55,000 nucleotides of DNA, from positions 3,509,463 to 3,564,462 of the forward strand of contig NC_135551.1 of NCBI RefSeq assembly GCF_964340395.1. The letters are read 5' to 3'. Under the pieces are notes generated by a model that was given only the letters and a program-made list of their open reading frames with translations, made no database searches and was not told the DNA's origin. The translations under genes were made by a program, and so were the position numbers. Source of the stretch: Glandiceps talaboti (taxonomy: Eukaryota > Hemichordata > Enteropneusta > Spengelidae). The first letter of the stretch is position 1; every line of letters begins with the position of its first letter. Shown in pieces: positions 36,961-49,499 of the stretch.

Positions 36961-39900
36961 GTAACAAAGTGGACTCGGCATTGAAGAAGGACGCTGCCAA
37001 AGAAAGTTTAAAGGAAAAGAATAGCAAAGTAAGTACCTAGTATATATTTCTGTTCAGTTTATCTAATAATGTTTTTTCCTTGTTTTTTTCCTCATAGCCA
37101 TGAGGAACTTATGTCACTGGAATTGAAGAAGAAAGATGAAGAAACTTATTACAAGATAAAGAAGGTAAATGAGTTTCAGATCTTTCAGATCAGTGTTTCT
37201 CAGTCATGAAAAACTGTATACACAATGTATGTTTTATTGAGGATTGTGTACACATGATTCACTACTTGGAGATGTCCAACTGACTAAAGATTCGTACAGT
37301 ACAGTTGAATACAAAACTCGTGATCAGACAGATTATTGCCACATCATTGGAAGGTATAGACTGAAGGTATAGACTGAAGGTATAGACTGAAGGTATAGAC
37401 TGAAGAATACTAAGTGAGATGCATGGAATGTAACTCACTTTGTATTACACTGTGAATATAATGCAATACACTAAAATTTCACTTCAGACTTCGCATTTAT
37501 AAATTGTATATTTGTAAGTAGGATATTTGTGTTTTCAGACTTCTGTTCACTTCACTAATATTTTTTTCCATTGTTTTCAGATCATACACATGAGGAGCTT
37601 GTATTGCTGGAATTGAAGAAGGAAGCTTAAGAAGAAAGACATTAGAAGACAAGAAGATAAGTTTAAAAGTTTGTGGTCTCTTCAAATTTTATGTTTTCAT
37701 CAGTCGTGAAGATATGTTCTCCCAGTGGATTTTTATTGAGGCTTTTGTAGAAGGAAAATCAAGATTAAGAAAGACAAAACATGTTATAAATATATTTATC
37801 TGAACACACCATTGTTGATTTCAACATATATGTAAATAAACCATATAAATCTATATTTCTGTTCACTACTTAGGTAACAGAATTGAAGAAAGACACTGCT
37901 GAAGAAAGTGTATTAAAGGAAAAGAATAGAGGTATGCATATATATTTTTCTATTCAGTTTATTTGATAATAGTTTTTCCTTCTTTTCAGATCATACCCGG
38001 GAATGTGTATTACTACAATTGATGACAAAAGCTTAAAATTTTATTAAATGAAGCAGAGAAGTAATTACTTTCTAATTTTGCAGTATTTGTGTTCAGATCA
38101 GTCATGAATATACAGTATGTTTTATCACCGGTTGTTTTACTGAAATTTGTCTATAGGGAAATGTATATTAGATTCACAAACTGCTCTCTATACTTATGTG
38201 AATAGATCTTTCCTTGATCACCTGTATTTTAGCCGAAACCAAAGAAATTTAGGTATATACTCCTAGATGTTGTAGGCATCAGCCAGAAAAATTGTAAAAG
38301 TTGTTGCCTCACTGACCTTTATGGATTTGACACTTTGGGTTTGTGAAGACCTGAACATTGGGTGAGGGAAGCCCTTGTGTATACTTATGAATCACTTATT
38401 ATAAATAGTAATATTATAATCACAAATCTCACAGAAAAAACTCATGATTTGCAACTTGGAGATGGCCAACTGACTAAAAGTTTATTACAGTATAGTTGAA
38501 TGTAAAACTAGTGATTGGTCAGAACATCACTTCATTACAAGGTATATAGAGTGAAGAATTCTAAGTGAGATGCTTGGCATGTAACTCACACTTTACATTA
38601 CACAATGATTATAATGTAATATTGGGGATTGTGTAGAAGGGTAAGAAAGACACATAATCTGTTATATATTCACCTGAGAACACCATTGTTGGATCAACAT
38701 ACATGTAAATAAACCATGTTTGTAAATCTGTTTCTCTTCTCCACACAGGGAACACAATTGACTCAACATTGAAGAAGAGTGCTGCAGAAGAAAGTGTATT
38801 TAAAAAAAGAATATGGTAAGGACGTATCTATATATTTCTATTCAGTTTATTTGATGTTTTTCTTTTCTTTTCAGACCATAACCTAGGAATGTGTATTACT
38901 GGAATTAATGAAAAAAGCTAGCGAAGGTTGTTACTGACAGGAGAGAAGTAAGTTTCTTACTTTGCAATCTTTATGTTCTTATGAATCATGAAGATATGTT
39001 TTATCACTGGTTAGTTTATTCAGGTTTGTCTATAGGGAAATATAGATGAGTATCTGAAAATGCTCTGTGTACTTGTTTGAATGCACCATTTTTTGACATG
39101 AATCAATACTTGTATTAGGCATTCTTCATTAAGTTGTAATAAGTCCCTATACAATGTACCTGGGTCAGTCCATCTATCCATGCACACATCTGTCTGTCTG
39201 TAATGCGTCATTCCCAGACATGGAGTATTTGATCTTTCAAATGTCAAATTGGAAATATGCATGTCACTTTATTTAATGATACATGTAAAGCTGACAGAAC
39301 AGGTCAATTATCGAAATTCAGCTATTTCTTGCATATCACAGACAATTTTTAGTATTTATTTATTGCCATTAATTTCTGATCTTTTAAATCAATTGTGTTG
39401 AGTTCAGTCACGTGGAAGTAAAGTACTTTAGGGCTCCTGTATCTTTTATGAAGACTTGCTTAGTTTTATTCCAAACAGGCAGGCAGGCAGAACAGTTAGC
39501 AACTGGTGACTACCAATTTTATAGTTTAGTATGTTCACCTTTAATACCTTATTGATAGTAAATTTGGTCCTTGTCAATGTGTCATCAGTGATAATTGTCA
39601 CTTATTTGTAAATTGTATTTTTGTTTTTGATATTCAGTTCCATTCATTAATAATGTTATCCTTGTTTTCAGATCATATCCATGAAGAACTCCTATGACTA
39701 GATTTGAAGAGGTTTGCTAATGAAGAAAGTTATTAAACAGGAAGAAGATGTAAGTAAGTATCTAATTTTACAGTCTCTTCAAAGTTTGTTTTAATAACTC
39801 GATCTTTATTGCTATGTTCAAAGTCAAATAGCCAAAATGTTCAAAGTGTGGATGTAGACATTTGACATCCATGGGCTACTTTCAACCAAACCTAGCACAA

Positions 39901-40891
39901 ATGTTGTATACAGATCAAAGTCCACATATGCATGTAACTTTGTTTCATGACCTTTGACATATGAACTGGATTGCAGCCATATTTGTTGTTGAAATCAGAA
40001 TATGAAGTAATTTGACATGATAGCAGGCTGGTTATATAAGTTTTTGACCAAGACTTGCTAGTAATGTTTGTCCTTGTTTTTAGACCATGCCCATGCTGCC
40101 AGGAACATGTATTACGAGAATGTATGACTTCAAAGCTGAGAAGAAATTTATTGATAGAGAAAGAAGATGAAAGTAAATGTTTTATTGAGGCTTATTAGAT
40201 TAGAAATCATGATATTTGATGTTTCTGTCAGTCACAAAGAAATGTTTTCTCAATGAGTGTTTTACTGAGGTTTGTGCAGATGGAAAATCTAGGTTTAGAG
40301 TTCCACAATATTTCCTATATTTATCTGAATACACCATTGTTGGATCAACTTACACATAAATAAACAAATACTTGTATTCAGCATTCTATATGTCAGTTAG
40401 TTTTTGTTTTGTACCACTATTTCCTTGTTATATCACAAAAGTACCACTGTCAGTTGTGGTTGACATAAATGTCTGGTTCTTAGCTTGCAGATTAGATGTG
40501 TGCATCTTTTAAATTGACCTTCCCTTATCAGATATGTTGTAACTTATTTGATATTTGCATTTCTCAGTTCAGTTTATTTGTAATATATTTCCTTTTCTCA
40601 GATCACACACAACTTGTACACTAATACCAGAATTAATAAAGCTGAAGAAGAAAGATTGAAGTCAAATAATTTGAGAGGCAAGTATTTAATATAATTCAGG
40701 TAATTTCTGATCAAATATGTTGGTGATTATCATTTATTAGTAACTAAGCTTTGAAGCTCTCTATTTTGAAATTCTTTTTAGTTCACTTCACTGATAATGT
40801 TTTACCTTGTTTTCAGATTTTACCTATGAGGAGCTTGTATTGCTGGAATAAGGAAGCTGAAGAAGAAATGTCTTAGAAGATAAGAAGATAT
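36961..40891 (+). pseudogene. Cluster of 11 duplicated, mostly decayed exon-like cassettes (types A and B)
   Basis: Type A (36961-37028, 37874-37931, 38749-38815) reads like NKVDSALKKDAAKESLKEKN. Type B (37098-37164, from 37581, from 37990, 38875-38947, 39672-39749, 40084-40171, 40602-40677, 40817-40891) reads like DHTHEELVLLELKKEA. Most copies have a polypyrimidine-AG on the left and gtaagt-like sequence on the right. Introns between them also resemble each other (taagtgagatgc; cagtttatttgat). Only the first B copy is open throughout; others carry stops or shifts, the first A copy lacks an AG, and the second B copy has ataagt for gtaagt. The encoded peptides are Lys/Glu-rich and helix-like. 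The parent gene is unknown. They could be decayed duplicated exons of one gene, or a repeat that only mimics exons. Confidence 0.55.
37350..37407. repeat. 15-bp tandem repeat, four copies
   Basis: Four copies of gaaggtatagact between exon-like cassettes. Confidence 0.9.
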
Positions 40892-40959
40892 GTAAGTTTC
40901 AAATCTTCACTATGGATTTTTTATTGAAGTTTGTTTAGTTTGTTTAGTGTGTGTGTGTG

Positions 40960-41460
40960 TGCGTGACTTAAGCTCAAAAATTACTGGGCTGATTGTTTTG
41001 ATATTTAGTGGAGATGTTCACTTTGATGGCTCGTTGTGAAATAGGTCAAAGCAAAATTATTGCATCACAGGTGTGTGGTTTGGTTCAGAAAATGTCATTT
41101 TTGATAATAAAAAAACCAAAAAAATTAAACTAAAACATTACGGGACAGATTGGTCTGAAATTTAGTTGGAACATTCTTAACGGTATGTAGCTTAATAATT
41201 TAAGACCACGCCCACATCAACAGCCAAACTATGGTGCATATCACAAAGATAACCATGTGGATTCGTAGCCAATTGACTAGCAATAAGACAAAGCTCATAG
41301 TAGCAAGGAAACGATGGTATGCATGGTGAAGGTAACAACAGGGTTGGATAGGCAACTGAATAAACATTCAGCAAATAAACTTCTATACCTAACATGAATC
41401 AGCATGTAGATACATATGTTTTAAAAGTAAATAGTTGTGCTACAACGCCATTGGCGCTAT
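40960..41460 (+). mobile_element. Helitron-like non-autonomous element ending in a hairpin
   Basis: Contains the module attactgggctgattg / cattacgggacagattgg followed by ctgaaattta, also found in 43347-44199. It ends in gtgctacaacgccattggcg then ctat (41437-41460), where cgcca and tggcg can pair. A terminal hairpin followed by CT is typical of Helitron-type 3' ends (family knowledge). The left boundary is approximate. Confidence 0.45.
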
Positions 41461-41509
41461 TTATTTACTTGCAGGAGTTCTTCAAATTCATGGACTTCTG
41501 ATGGACTAC

Positions 41510-41800
41510 CAGGGAAACATGTCGCTGTTCACTACAGAGGAAACATGTCACTGTTCACTACGGAGGAAACATGTTGCTGTTCACTACGGAGGAAACATGG
41601 TGCTGTTCACTACGGAGGAAACATGTCGCTGTTCACTACGGAGGAAACATGTCGCTGTTCACTACGGAGGAAACATGTTGCTGTTCACTACGGAGGAAAC
41701 ATGTCGCTGTTCACTACGGAGGAAACATGTCGCTGTTCACTACGGAGGAAACATGTTGCTGTTCACTACGGAGGAAACATGTTGCTGTTCACTACAGAGT
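41510..41800. repeat. 26-bp minisatellite, about 11 copies
   Basis: Unit contains gctgttcactacggaggaaa and catgt. The 26-bp period leaves all three plus frames open, so the 80-133 codon ORFs here are artefacts. Confidence 0.96.
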
Positions 41801-42455
41801 TAATGATGTATAGGAGGAGGGAGAAGTCTACCACATAGTTCAAGGTTTGTCTAATCAATTCAATGGTGCAGAGAAGAGTGAACATTTTCTCCAAGTCCTG
41901 CGGAAGAATCGTGATAACAATAACTTTGAACTGTGAACTTTTGATTACAAGTATTTAAGCCTAAACATGCAGGTCAGCCTGTAGGGGGACATAGGAATAT
42001 GTCATGCTAGATGTTATCAAAGACATTATGACTTTGACCTTCATATTCAAGGTCAGCTGGCAGATTACATCATACTATTGATGTTTTGCACATGTAGACA
42101 AAATGCCATACTTTTTGAGGAGAGGTTTCTGTTTAAAGTGTGACCTTTGACCTCAACTGTTTGGTAGTGGTAATACTTTGGTGTAATGATAATCTATATC
42201 TACTGCGAAATGATCAGACACCTGGTATTTTAAATTCATTGGAATATTCAATTTTTTTATTAAATGATTATAAGGACTTTACAACCAGCTGATTAGTATG
42301 AGAACGGGTGAGGGACCATTTACATTACAAAACTGTCTAATTAAGTAACGCAATACAAATCATTGTATTGGAAATGATAGACTTAGTAGCTGGAGTCTTA
42401 TTTTGTGCAAGCTTTGATCAACCCTATGCGCTTAACACTAGACATATAGTATACT
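41801..42455. other. No supported gene
   Basis: Includes text typical of old dispersed repeats (ctttgaccttcatattcaag; gtgacctttgacctcaact) near 42030-42160. No exon was identified. Confidence 0.4.
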
Positions 42456-42575
42456 ATAACCTTAACTTAACTTATAACCCTAACACTAACCCTAACCTAA
42501 CACTAACACTAACCTAACACTAACACTAACACTAACACTAACACTATCACTAACACTAACACTAATCCTAACTAA
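42456..42575. repeat. Degenerate telomere-like repeats
   Basis: A run of ctaaccctaacctaacact-like and (ctaaca)n units. A few are the canonical animal telomere unit CCCTAA; most are the variant CACTAA. Confidence 0.8.
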
Positions 42576-42701
42576 TATATAACAACAGTAAGTCTAACTA
42601 TCTTTAGGTGATTTAAGCTTGCACAAAGAAACCAGGCAACTAGTCTACCATTTGTAATACAATGAGGATTTTAGATTTACTGTATTTTAACAATTTCGGG
42701 A

Positions 42702-42800
42702 GTCACACAGGTTGTGTGTTTGTTTATCTCACACAGTTGTGTGTTTGTTTATCCTCCATATCACAACTGTGTTCATTTCACACAGTTGTGTGTTTGTTCC
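42702..42800. repeat. Short repeat of a cacacagttgtgtg palindrome
   Basis: Three to four copies of cacacagttgtgtgtttgtt-like sequence, each containing a small CACA...TGTG inverted repeat. Confidence 0.8.
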
Positions 42801-42901
42801 ATTTCAATCAACTATACATTTCCATCGTATTACCACTCCCTTTCTTCACACAAGTTATAGGAAAATGTGTCCATCCCGTAAATGAAAGGTTTTTCACTAC
42901 C

Positions 42902-43346
42902 CTAAATAGGGGATTGATGTACTTTTCATTTAGGGGATGGATGTACTTTTAATTTAGGGGAGAGAAATACTTTCCATTGAGGGGTTGGATGTACATTTTA
43001 TTTAGGGAGAGAAATAATTTTAAAGAGGGGATGGACATACTTTTAATTTAGAGGAGTGGACATACTTTTAATTTAGGGGAGAGAAATACCTTTTAAAGAG
43101 GAGTGGACATACTTTTACTTTGGGGGAGAGATATACTTTTTCTAGCAGGGATGGACGCACTTTTATTTAGGGGAGGGAAATACTTTTTAAAGAGGGGGTG
43201 GACATACTTTTAATTTAGGGGAGAGAAATACTTTTTAAAGAGGGGTGGACATACTTTTAATTTAGGGGAGAAAAACATTTTATGGAGGGAATTCATTTAG
43301 GGGAGAGAAATACTTGTTATAGAGGGGATGGGTGTATTTTTAATTT
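42902..43346. repeat. 48-bp minisatellite, left part
   Basis: Units with ggatggacatacttttaatt and taggggagagaaatactttt, many truncated or diverged. It stops mid-unit at ttttaattt where the inserted element begins. Confidence 0.93.
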
Positions 43347-44199
43347 GTTCATGACATGATGATTCCATCAGTGATATGCAAATTAGGGCTAAAAATGTGT
43401 CTTTTTGGTTAAAAATCTATGATTCCAAAACTACTGAGCAGATTGGGCTGAAATTTGATGGGGATGCATCTAGGGATGTATAGACATAGATATATTAAGC
43501 ATACAATGATTCCATGAGTGATATGGAATTAAGGTGTAAAAATGTGAATTTTGGTCAAAAACTTATATCTCAAAAAGTACTAAGTGAATGAGTTTGAAAC
43601 TTGGTGAGATGTTTCTAGAAGTGTTATTCTATATCATTGCTTTTCCTCAAAAATCTTCAACTCTGAAATTACCCAGTAGATTGAGCTTAACTTTGTTGAG
43701 AATGTGTAGATTTGTCCTCATTAATAGCTGACACAGTGAGAACAGTACATTGTTAATTAACTATAATGTTTACTTTACTATTTCCTCTGGTGGTAAAGCC
43801 TGTAGCATGGCCAGTTTGGTTTATGACTTGATTATGTAATATGTTGTAAGACAGCTGTTTCATCACCTACCCATATAAACTGAATGTAGCTTGTGTTTAA
43901 AATATTACAATAAGACAACCGAGAAAGTTAAACATGTTATATTGGTATGACTTGGTTCCAAATTGATTTTAAAAAATAAAGAAGTACAAAACCTTGTAGA
44001 CACATCCCTTTAAAGTTTGATTAGGATGTTGCTATACTTGTCTTGTACACTTCCAACATAGGATGGCTGGATTATGATGATGGAAATTAGGTATGAAAAT
44101 TTTGTTTTGGTTACAACTTTAAATCTTCAAAAAATTATATATCTATCATTGCCCTGAACATGAAGTTGTGCGACAACGCAATATTTGCGCTATTTTTAT
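43347..44199 (+). mobile_element. Helitron-like element splitting the 48-bp minisatellite
   Basis: About 850 bp with internal degenerate copies of a module (actactgagcagattgggct then gaaattt; aagtactaagtgaatgag; attacccagtagattgag). It ends gttgtgcgacaacgcaatat then ttgcgctat, with pairing cgcaa/ttgcg. The minisatellite resumes at 44200 where the left part stopped. No transposase or helicase ORF. Exact termini are uncertain by a few bases. Confidence 0.5.
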
Positions 44200-46250
44200 T
44201 AAGGGGGGAGAAATACTTTTCATTGAGGGGTTGGACGTACTTTTAATTAAGGGGAGAGAAATTCTTTTCATTGAGGGGATGGACATACTTTTGATTTAGG
44301 GGAGGGATATACTTTTCATAGAGGGGATGGACATACTTTTAATTTAAGGGAGAGAAATACTTTTCATTGAGGGGTTGGACGTACTTTTAATTAAGGGGAG
44401 GGATATACTTTTCATTGAGGGGATTGACATACTTTTAATTTAAGGGAGAGAAATACTTTCCATTGAGGGGTTGGACGTACTTTTAATTAAGGGGAGAGAA
44501 ATACTTTTCATTGAGGGGATTGACATACTTTTAATTTAAGGGAGAGAAATACTTTTCATTGAGGGGTTGGACGTACTTTTAATTAAGGGGAGAGAAATAC
44601 TTTTCATTGAGGGGATGGATGTACTTTTAATTAAGGGGAGAGAAATACTTTTTGTAGAGGGGATGGACGTACTTTTAATTAAGGGGAGAGAAATACTTTT
44701 CATTGAGGGGATTGACATACTTTTAATTTAAGGGAGAGAAATACTTTCCATTGAGGGGATTGACATACTTTTAATTAAGGGGAGAGAAATACTTTTCATT
44801 GAGGGGATGGATGTACTTTTAATTAAGGGGAGAGAAATACTTTTTGTAGAGGGGATGGATGTACTTTTAATTAAGGGGAGAGAAATACTTTTCATTGAGG
44901 GGATGGACGTACTTTTAATTAAGGGAGAGAAATACTTTTCATTGAGGGGATGGATGTACTTTTAATTAAGGGGAGGGATATACTTTTCATTGAGGGGATT
45001 GACATACTTTTAATTTAAGGGAGAGAAATACTTTTGATTGAGGGGGTGGATGTATTTTTAATTTAAGGGAGAGAAACACTGTATAGAGGGAATTCCTTCA
45101 GGGGAGAGAAATACTTGTTATAGAGGAGTTGGATGTACTTTTAATTTATGAGAGAAATACTTTTAAAGAGGTGTTTGATGTACTTTTAATTTAGGAGAGA
45201 AATACTTTTTAAAGAGGGGGTGGATGTACTTTTAATTTAGGGGAGAGAAATACTTTTTAAAGAGGGGGTGGATGTACTTTTAATTTAGGGGAGAGAAATA
45301 CTTTTTAAAGAGGGGGTGGATGTACTTTTAATTTAGGGGAGAGAAATACTTTTCATTGAGGGGATGGATGTACTTTTTATTTAGGGGAAAGAAATACTTT
45401 CCATTGAGGGTTGGATGTACTTTTAGTTAAGGGGAGAGAAATACTTTTCATTGAGGGGATTGACGTACTTTTAATTTAGGGGAGAGAAATACTTTTTGTA
45501 GAGGGGATGGATGCACTTTTAATTTAGGGGAGAGATACTTTTTCTAGAGGGGGTGGACATACTTTTTATTTAGGGGAGGGATATACTATTTAAAGAGGGG
45601 GTGGACATACTTTTAATTTAGGGGAGAGAAATACTTTTTAAAGAGGGGATGGGTGTACTTTTAATTTAGGGGAGAGAAATACTCTTCTAGTGGGGTTGGA
45701 CATGCTTTTAATTAAGGGGAGAGATATACTTTTCATTGAGGGGTGGACGTACTTTAATTTAGGGGAGAGAAATACTTTTCATTGAGGGGTGGATGTACTT
45801 TTATTTAGGGGAGAGATATACTTTTCATTGAGGGGTGGACGTACTTTTAATTTAGGGGAGAGAAATACTTTTCATTGAGGGGTGGACGTACTTTTAATTT
45901 AGGGGAGAGATATACTTTTTCTAGAGGGAATGGACATACTTTTTATTTAGGGGAGGGATATACTATTTAAAGAGGGGGTGGACATACTTTTAATTTAGGG
46001 AGAGAAATACTTTGTGTAGAGGGGATGGACGCACTTTTAATTTAGGGGAGAGATATACTTTTCATTGAGGGGTTGGACGTACTTTTAATTTAGGGGAGAG
46101 AAATACTTTTAAAGAGGGGTTGGATGTATTTTTAATTAAGGGGAGAGAAATACTTTCCATTGAGAGGATAGATGTACTTTGAATTATGGGAGAGAAATAC
46201 TTTTTAAAGAGGGGATGGATGTATTTTTAATTTAGGGGAGAGAAATACTT
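44200..46250. repeat. 48-bp minisatellite, right part (about 43 copies)
   Basis: Same unit as 42902-43346, mostly with aattaagggg on the left side of this block and aatttagggg on the right side, and cattgagg / aaagagg / gtagagg variants, so local sub-families have spread. Reverse-strand Ile/Pro/Ser repeat frames are artefacts. Confidence 0.96.
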
Positions 46251-46861
46251 ACGCCTACGGTTTTCCAGAGTTTTTTATTTCATTTTTTGTCTCTGGTTTT
46301 TAATGCGGGGCCAAGTACGAGCTGGCAATGCCTTAGTAACCCCAGTTCTGATAGAAATGGTAACCAATTTTGTATGGATTATTGTATTGCATTGTATTTA
46401 TTGTGTTGTATTGTATTTTAAGAGTCTGTTTGATATTAAAACATGGTCGCATTATGACCAAGTAAAAGTAAATAGCTTGTAGCTTGTCAATAGTGTATGT
46501 TTGTTTGTGAAGTCTGTGAGTGTAAATGGAGTAGATATTACTTTCTGGTAAGATCCCTTTTTTGAGAAGTTTAGAAAGAAAGAAACTAAAAAGTATTATT
46601 GTGTATATTGTGATGTGTCATATCAATGTCCATAGCTTAACTTGATCTAGTCAATGTATGAATGGACATTGATATGATTACATGTATACACACAGTGCAG
46701 TGTATGAGTAAATTACATACAACTTTTGGTTTGATATGGACTGCAAGTGTATGTGCATGGTAAGGATTCCTAGTTTCACATTATCTTCATTACAATGTGG
46801 TTATATTACAATACAAATTATGTTGCCTTGGTGTTTCACTCATGTGACGTAACAATGTTTT
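46251..46861. other. No supported gene
   Basis: Contains a perfect 16-bp inverted repeat, tcatatcaatgtccat at 46618-46633 and its complement at 46662-46677, with a 28-bp spacer. No exon was identified. Confidence 0.45.
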
Positions 46862-46960
46862 ACACACAACGGGACAACTTCAAATGCAAAAGAAACAATT
46901 GTGCGATGCATAGTGGGGATGTAGAATTAGACATGTTACCATGTTGATTACTACTGTAGC
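46862..46960. repeat. Dispersed repeat fragment (second copy of 21100-21200)
   Basis: Same blocks and orientation as 21100-21200. Confidence 0.7.
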
Positions 46961-47221
46961 TATTCAAAAAATCCAAGTCTGTGTGCCATATCTTTTTTAG
47001 CAGAAGCCTATTGTTACTGCACTGTAAACAAATAGCCATACTCATCAACTTTTAATAGATTGGGCACATGACCACGCTATGTGTGTTCTCTGTTATTGTT
47101 AGTCTGGAGTTGGAACATGCTCCACGAATGAAATACCAAGCCGACATCATTTCTACTGTATTATCACTAAGACAACACTATCACCCATGTACATGCATGT
47201 AACATACTGCCTACAGTCAAC

Positions 47222-47386
47222 TGTTACAATACTGGGGTTCAGAAGTGCTATAGTCATGTAACTGTTACAATACTGGGGTTCAGTAGTGCTATAGGTATGT
47301 ACATGTTACAATACTGGGGTTCAGTAGTGCAAAAGGCATGTAACTCTTACAATAATAAGATTCAACAGTGCAATAGGCATGTACCT
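47222..47386. repeat. 41-bp tandem repeat, four copies
   Basis: Starts at 47222 and repeats at 41-bp steps (tgttacaatactggggttca); the fourth copy is diverged. Confidence 0.9.
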
Positions 47387-47387
47387 G

Positions 47388-47485
47388 CTATTATTTAGTA
47401 ACAGAAACAATATGCAGTGTGTCGTACACAAAAAACAAGAGAAAGTCTCAAAGTTATCACTTGGAGCATTGGTCGGAATGGGTGG
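47388..47485. repeat. Dispersed repeat fragment (reverse copy of 15520-15612)
   Basis: Contains caatatgcagtgtgtcgtac and agaaagtctcaaagt, complementary to blocks at 15520-15612. Confidence 0.75.
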
Positions 47486-47904
47486 GAGTCAAGATGATTT
47501 GAACTAAATTTAACCCCAGGAGCGGTCGTTTACAGAGTACATTTGTAAAAAAATGTTGTCTTTGTCTTAATCTGTTGAAAGGTATTGAGGACAATATTCA
47601 AGCACTCTACGGCTTTCAATAATGAAACTGTATGCGTCTCAATGACCTCCTGCATGACTTCATTTTCAATATATTGCTTACCTTGGAAGGGAGACACCCC
47701 TCCCACATACTCCCTTGTAGAAACATGGTGGTGATGTTTTCACACGTCGATCCCCTAAAAGAAGATTGAAATGGAAAACCCAACTGGCTAAGTATCCCCA
47801 AGACTTTTATAAGTTACATCCCCATGTGAGATCTCTTCCTGTCAAGGCCCACATCTATATACAGAGGTTCGGTAGTGTTATACTCAATATGTAACTGTTA
47901 TGGA

Positions 47905-48195
47905 CAATCGCTCAATGTCACACGAGCTCAACCTGCCCAGTGAACCTCTTTCGTTTACGGGGAAGGGGTCTGGTGTCAATGCGATTGCTGAACTTCATTT
48001 TCGCACTTCTAACCAAATTTCGACACAAAACTTTCACTCCTTCAATGATGATGGCTTTTGTATTTACTACTGAGATGTTGATAAGTTGATTACAATTTAC
48101 TTCTAATGTGAAATATTGTGATGGGTTTCTGGTATTAAATCATTTGTTTACAATTATGTTACATCGATTGTAGTGGTGTGACCGCTATAGTTGCT
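47905..48195. repeat. Dispersed repeat (reverse copy of 17925-18262)
   Basis: Contains caatgtcacacgagctcaac, tttgtatttactactgagat and acatcgattgtagtggtgtg, complementary to 17925-18262. Confidence 0.75.
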
Positions 48196-49499
48196 TCCGA
48201 ACGCAAGGGGGCGTGCAAGTTTCGATATAAACTCTCTTTAAACGGACGAAACCATATAAACACGTCAAAATGCCAGTGAAGGTACATTTGTACTTTAGAA
48301 TAATTAGAAACCTTCCCGGGAAACGTAGAAACCTTAGAACTTATCCAAATTTAAAGTTGACGTGTTTGATCAAAAGTACCGGTCGACGAGGGCGCTCTCG
48401 TGATTTTAGAATCACGCATCGTTGCAATTCCTGTGTTCGTCCCAATGGATCCAGTAAAATTGACACGGTATCGTTCTTTCCATGGACAGAAAAGGTGGTT
48501 AAATGGATCACAAGTAGCTCAGGGTAAAGGTGGGTCACAGGTAGGGTAGAAAAAAGGTGGGTAAATTAGACTTTTCGTGTAGTGTGACCCCTGATATTAA
48601 ATATCGATGTAAAACATTTGAATGCTGTTCCCTTTCAAAAGTCATCACGTGACCATAATACAGTTACTATATACTTTTGCAACCAATACTCGCTGTGTAT
48701 TACAAAGACAACATTACGCTCGCACCTTAGGCTTAAAAAGAGCTATCCAAACATATTATTGTTCTCTGTTGATTCTATTGACTGCTACCATGGTGATATC
48801 TTTTATATCATTATTTATTGTAAAGTGATGAACTTTTAACGTATACTATTTATTTAATTTTATATGTGACCATTTTTTGCAACTTTTGAGATATTTCATC
48901 ACTAGTATGTATGGTCATTTACGAAAGCGACCTTACCATATTGAAAACTTGTTTGGATAAAATGTACACAGTCCTATAATTTAAAGTTCGTAGAGAACGT
49001 TATTGTACACCATCGTTACGGACACGGGCATTTCATGTGACACACGAAACTGTTTTTCAAAAGGACCCGTGGATGTTCTCCTATATATGTTTAGCTCCAA
49101 AAGTGGTTTAATTTGTTCTATAAAAATGAAGAAATATTAAAGGGTCACCGAAAGACTGTTCGTATCAAACACATTTTATGTTCCCAAGAACAATTTAGAT
49201 ATAAAGAAATTGGCTTCCCACAGACCACTCAATACTGTAACAAATATAAACAACATCACCAACGCCAACTGATACACAGAGACACATACACAATGTCATT
49301 GGAACAAAGAAACTATTCAATGTCATCACATTGGGGGCCCATATTTTGACATATACAAATTGATAGCAAGAATTTGAGTCTGCTTGCATCTTTCCCTGTG
49401 TCTGAGCCTGTTGTAACGTGTGTACCCTTGCTGTGCCTGCTTGTTGGCAGGAATGTCAGAAATTTCGAACTAGTCGAGAATTTATTATGTGATTCCTTC
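48196..49499. other. No supported gene
   Basis: The 85-codon ORF at 48270-48527 (MPVKVHLYFRIIRN...) has a basic composition but no recognised motif and overlaps an ORF on the other strand. ORFs at 48618-48839 and 49113-49349 are likewise unsupported. Confidence 0.4.

Noticed and set aside
41435-41838. ORFs of 80-133 codons in all three plus frames
   Set aside because: A 26-bp repeat without stops reads open in every frame.
48270-48527. Basic 85-residue protein gene
   Set aside because: No recognised motif, no transcript signals, and an overlapping ORF on the opposite strand.
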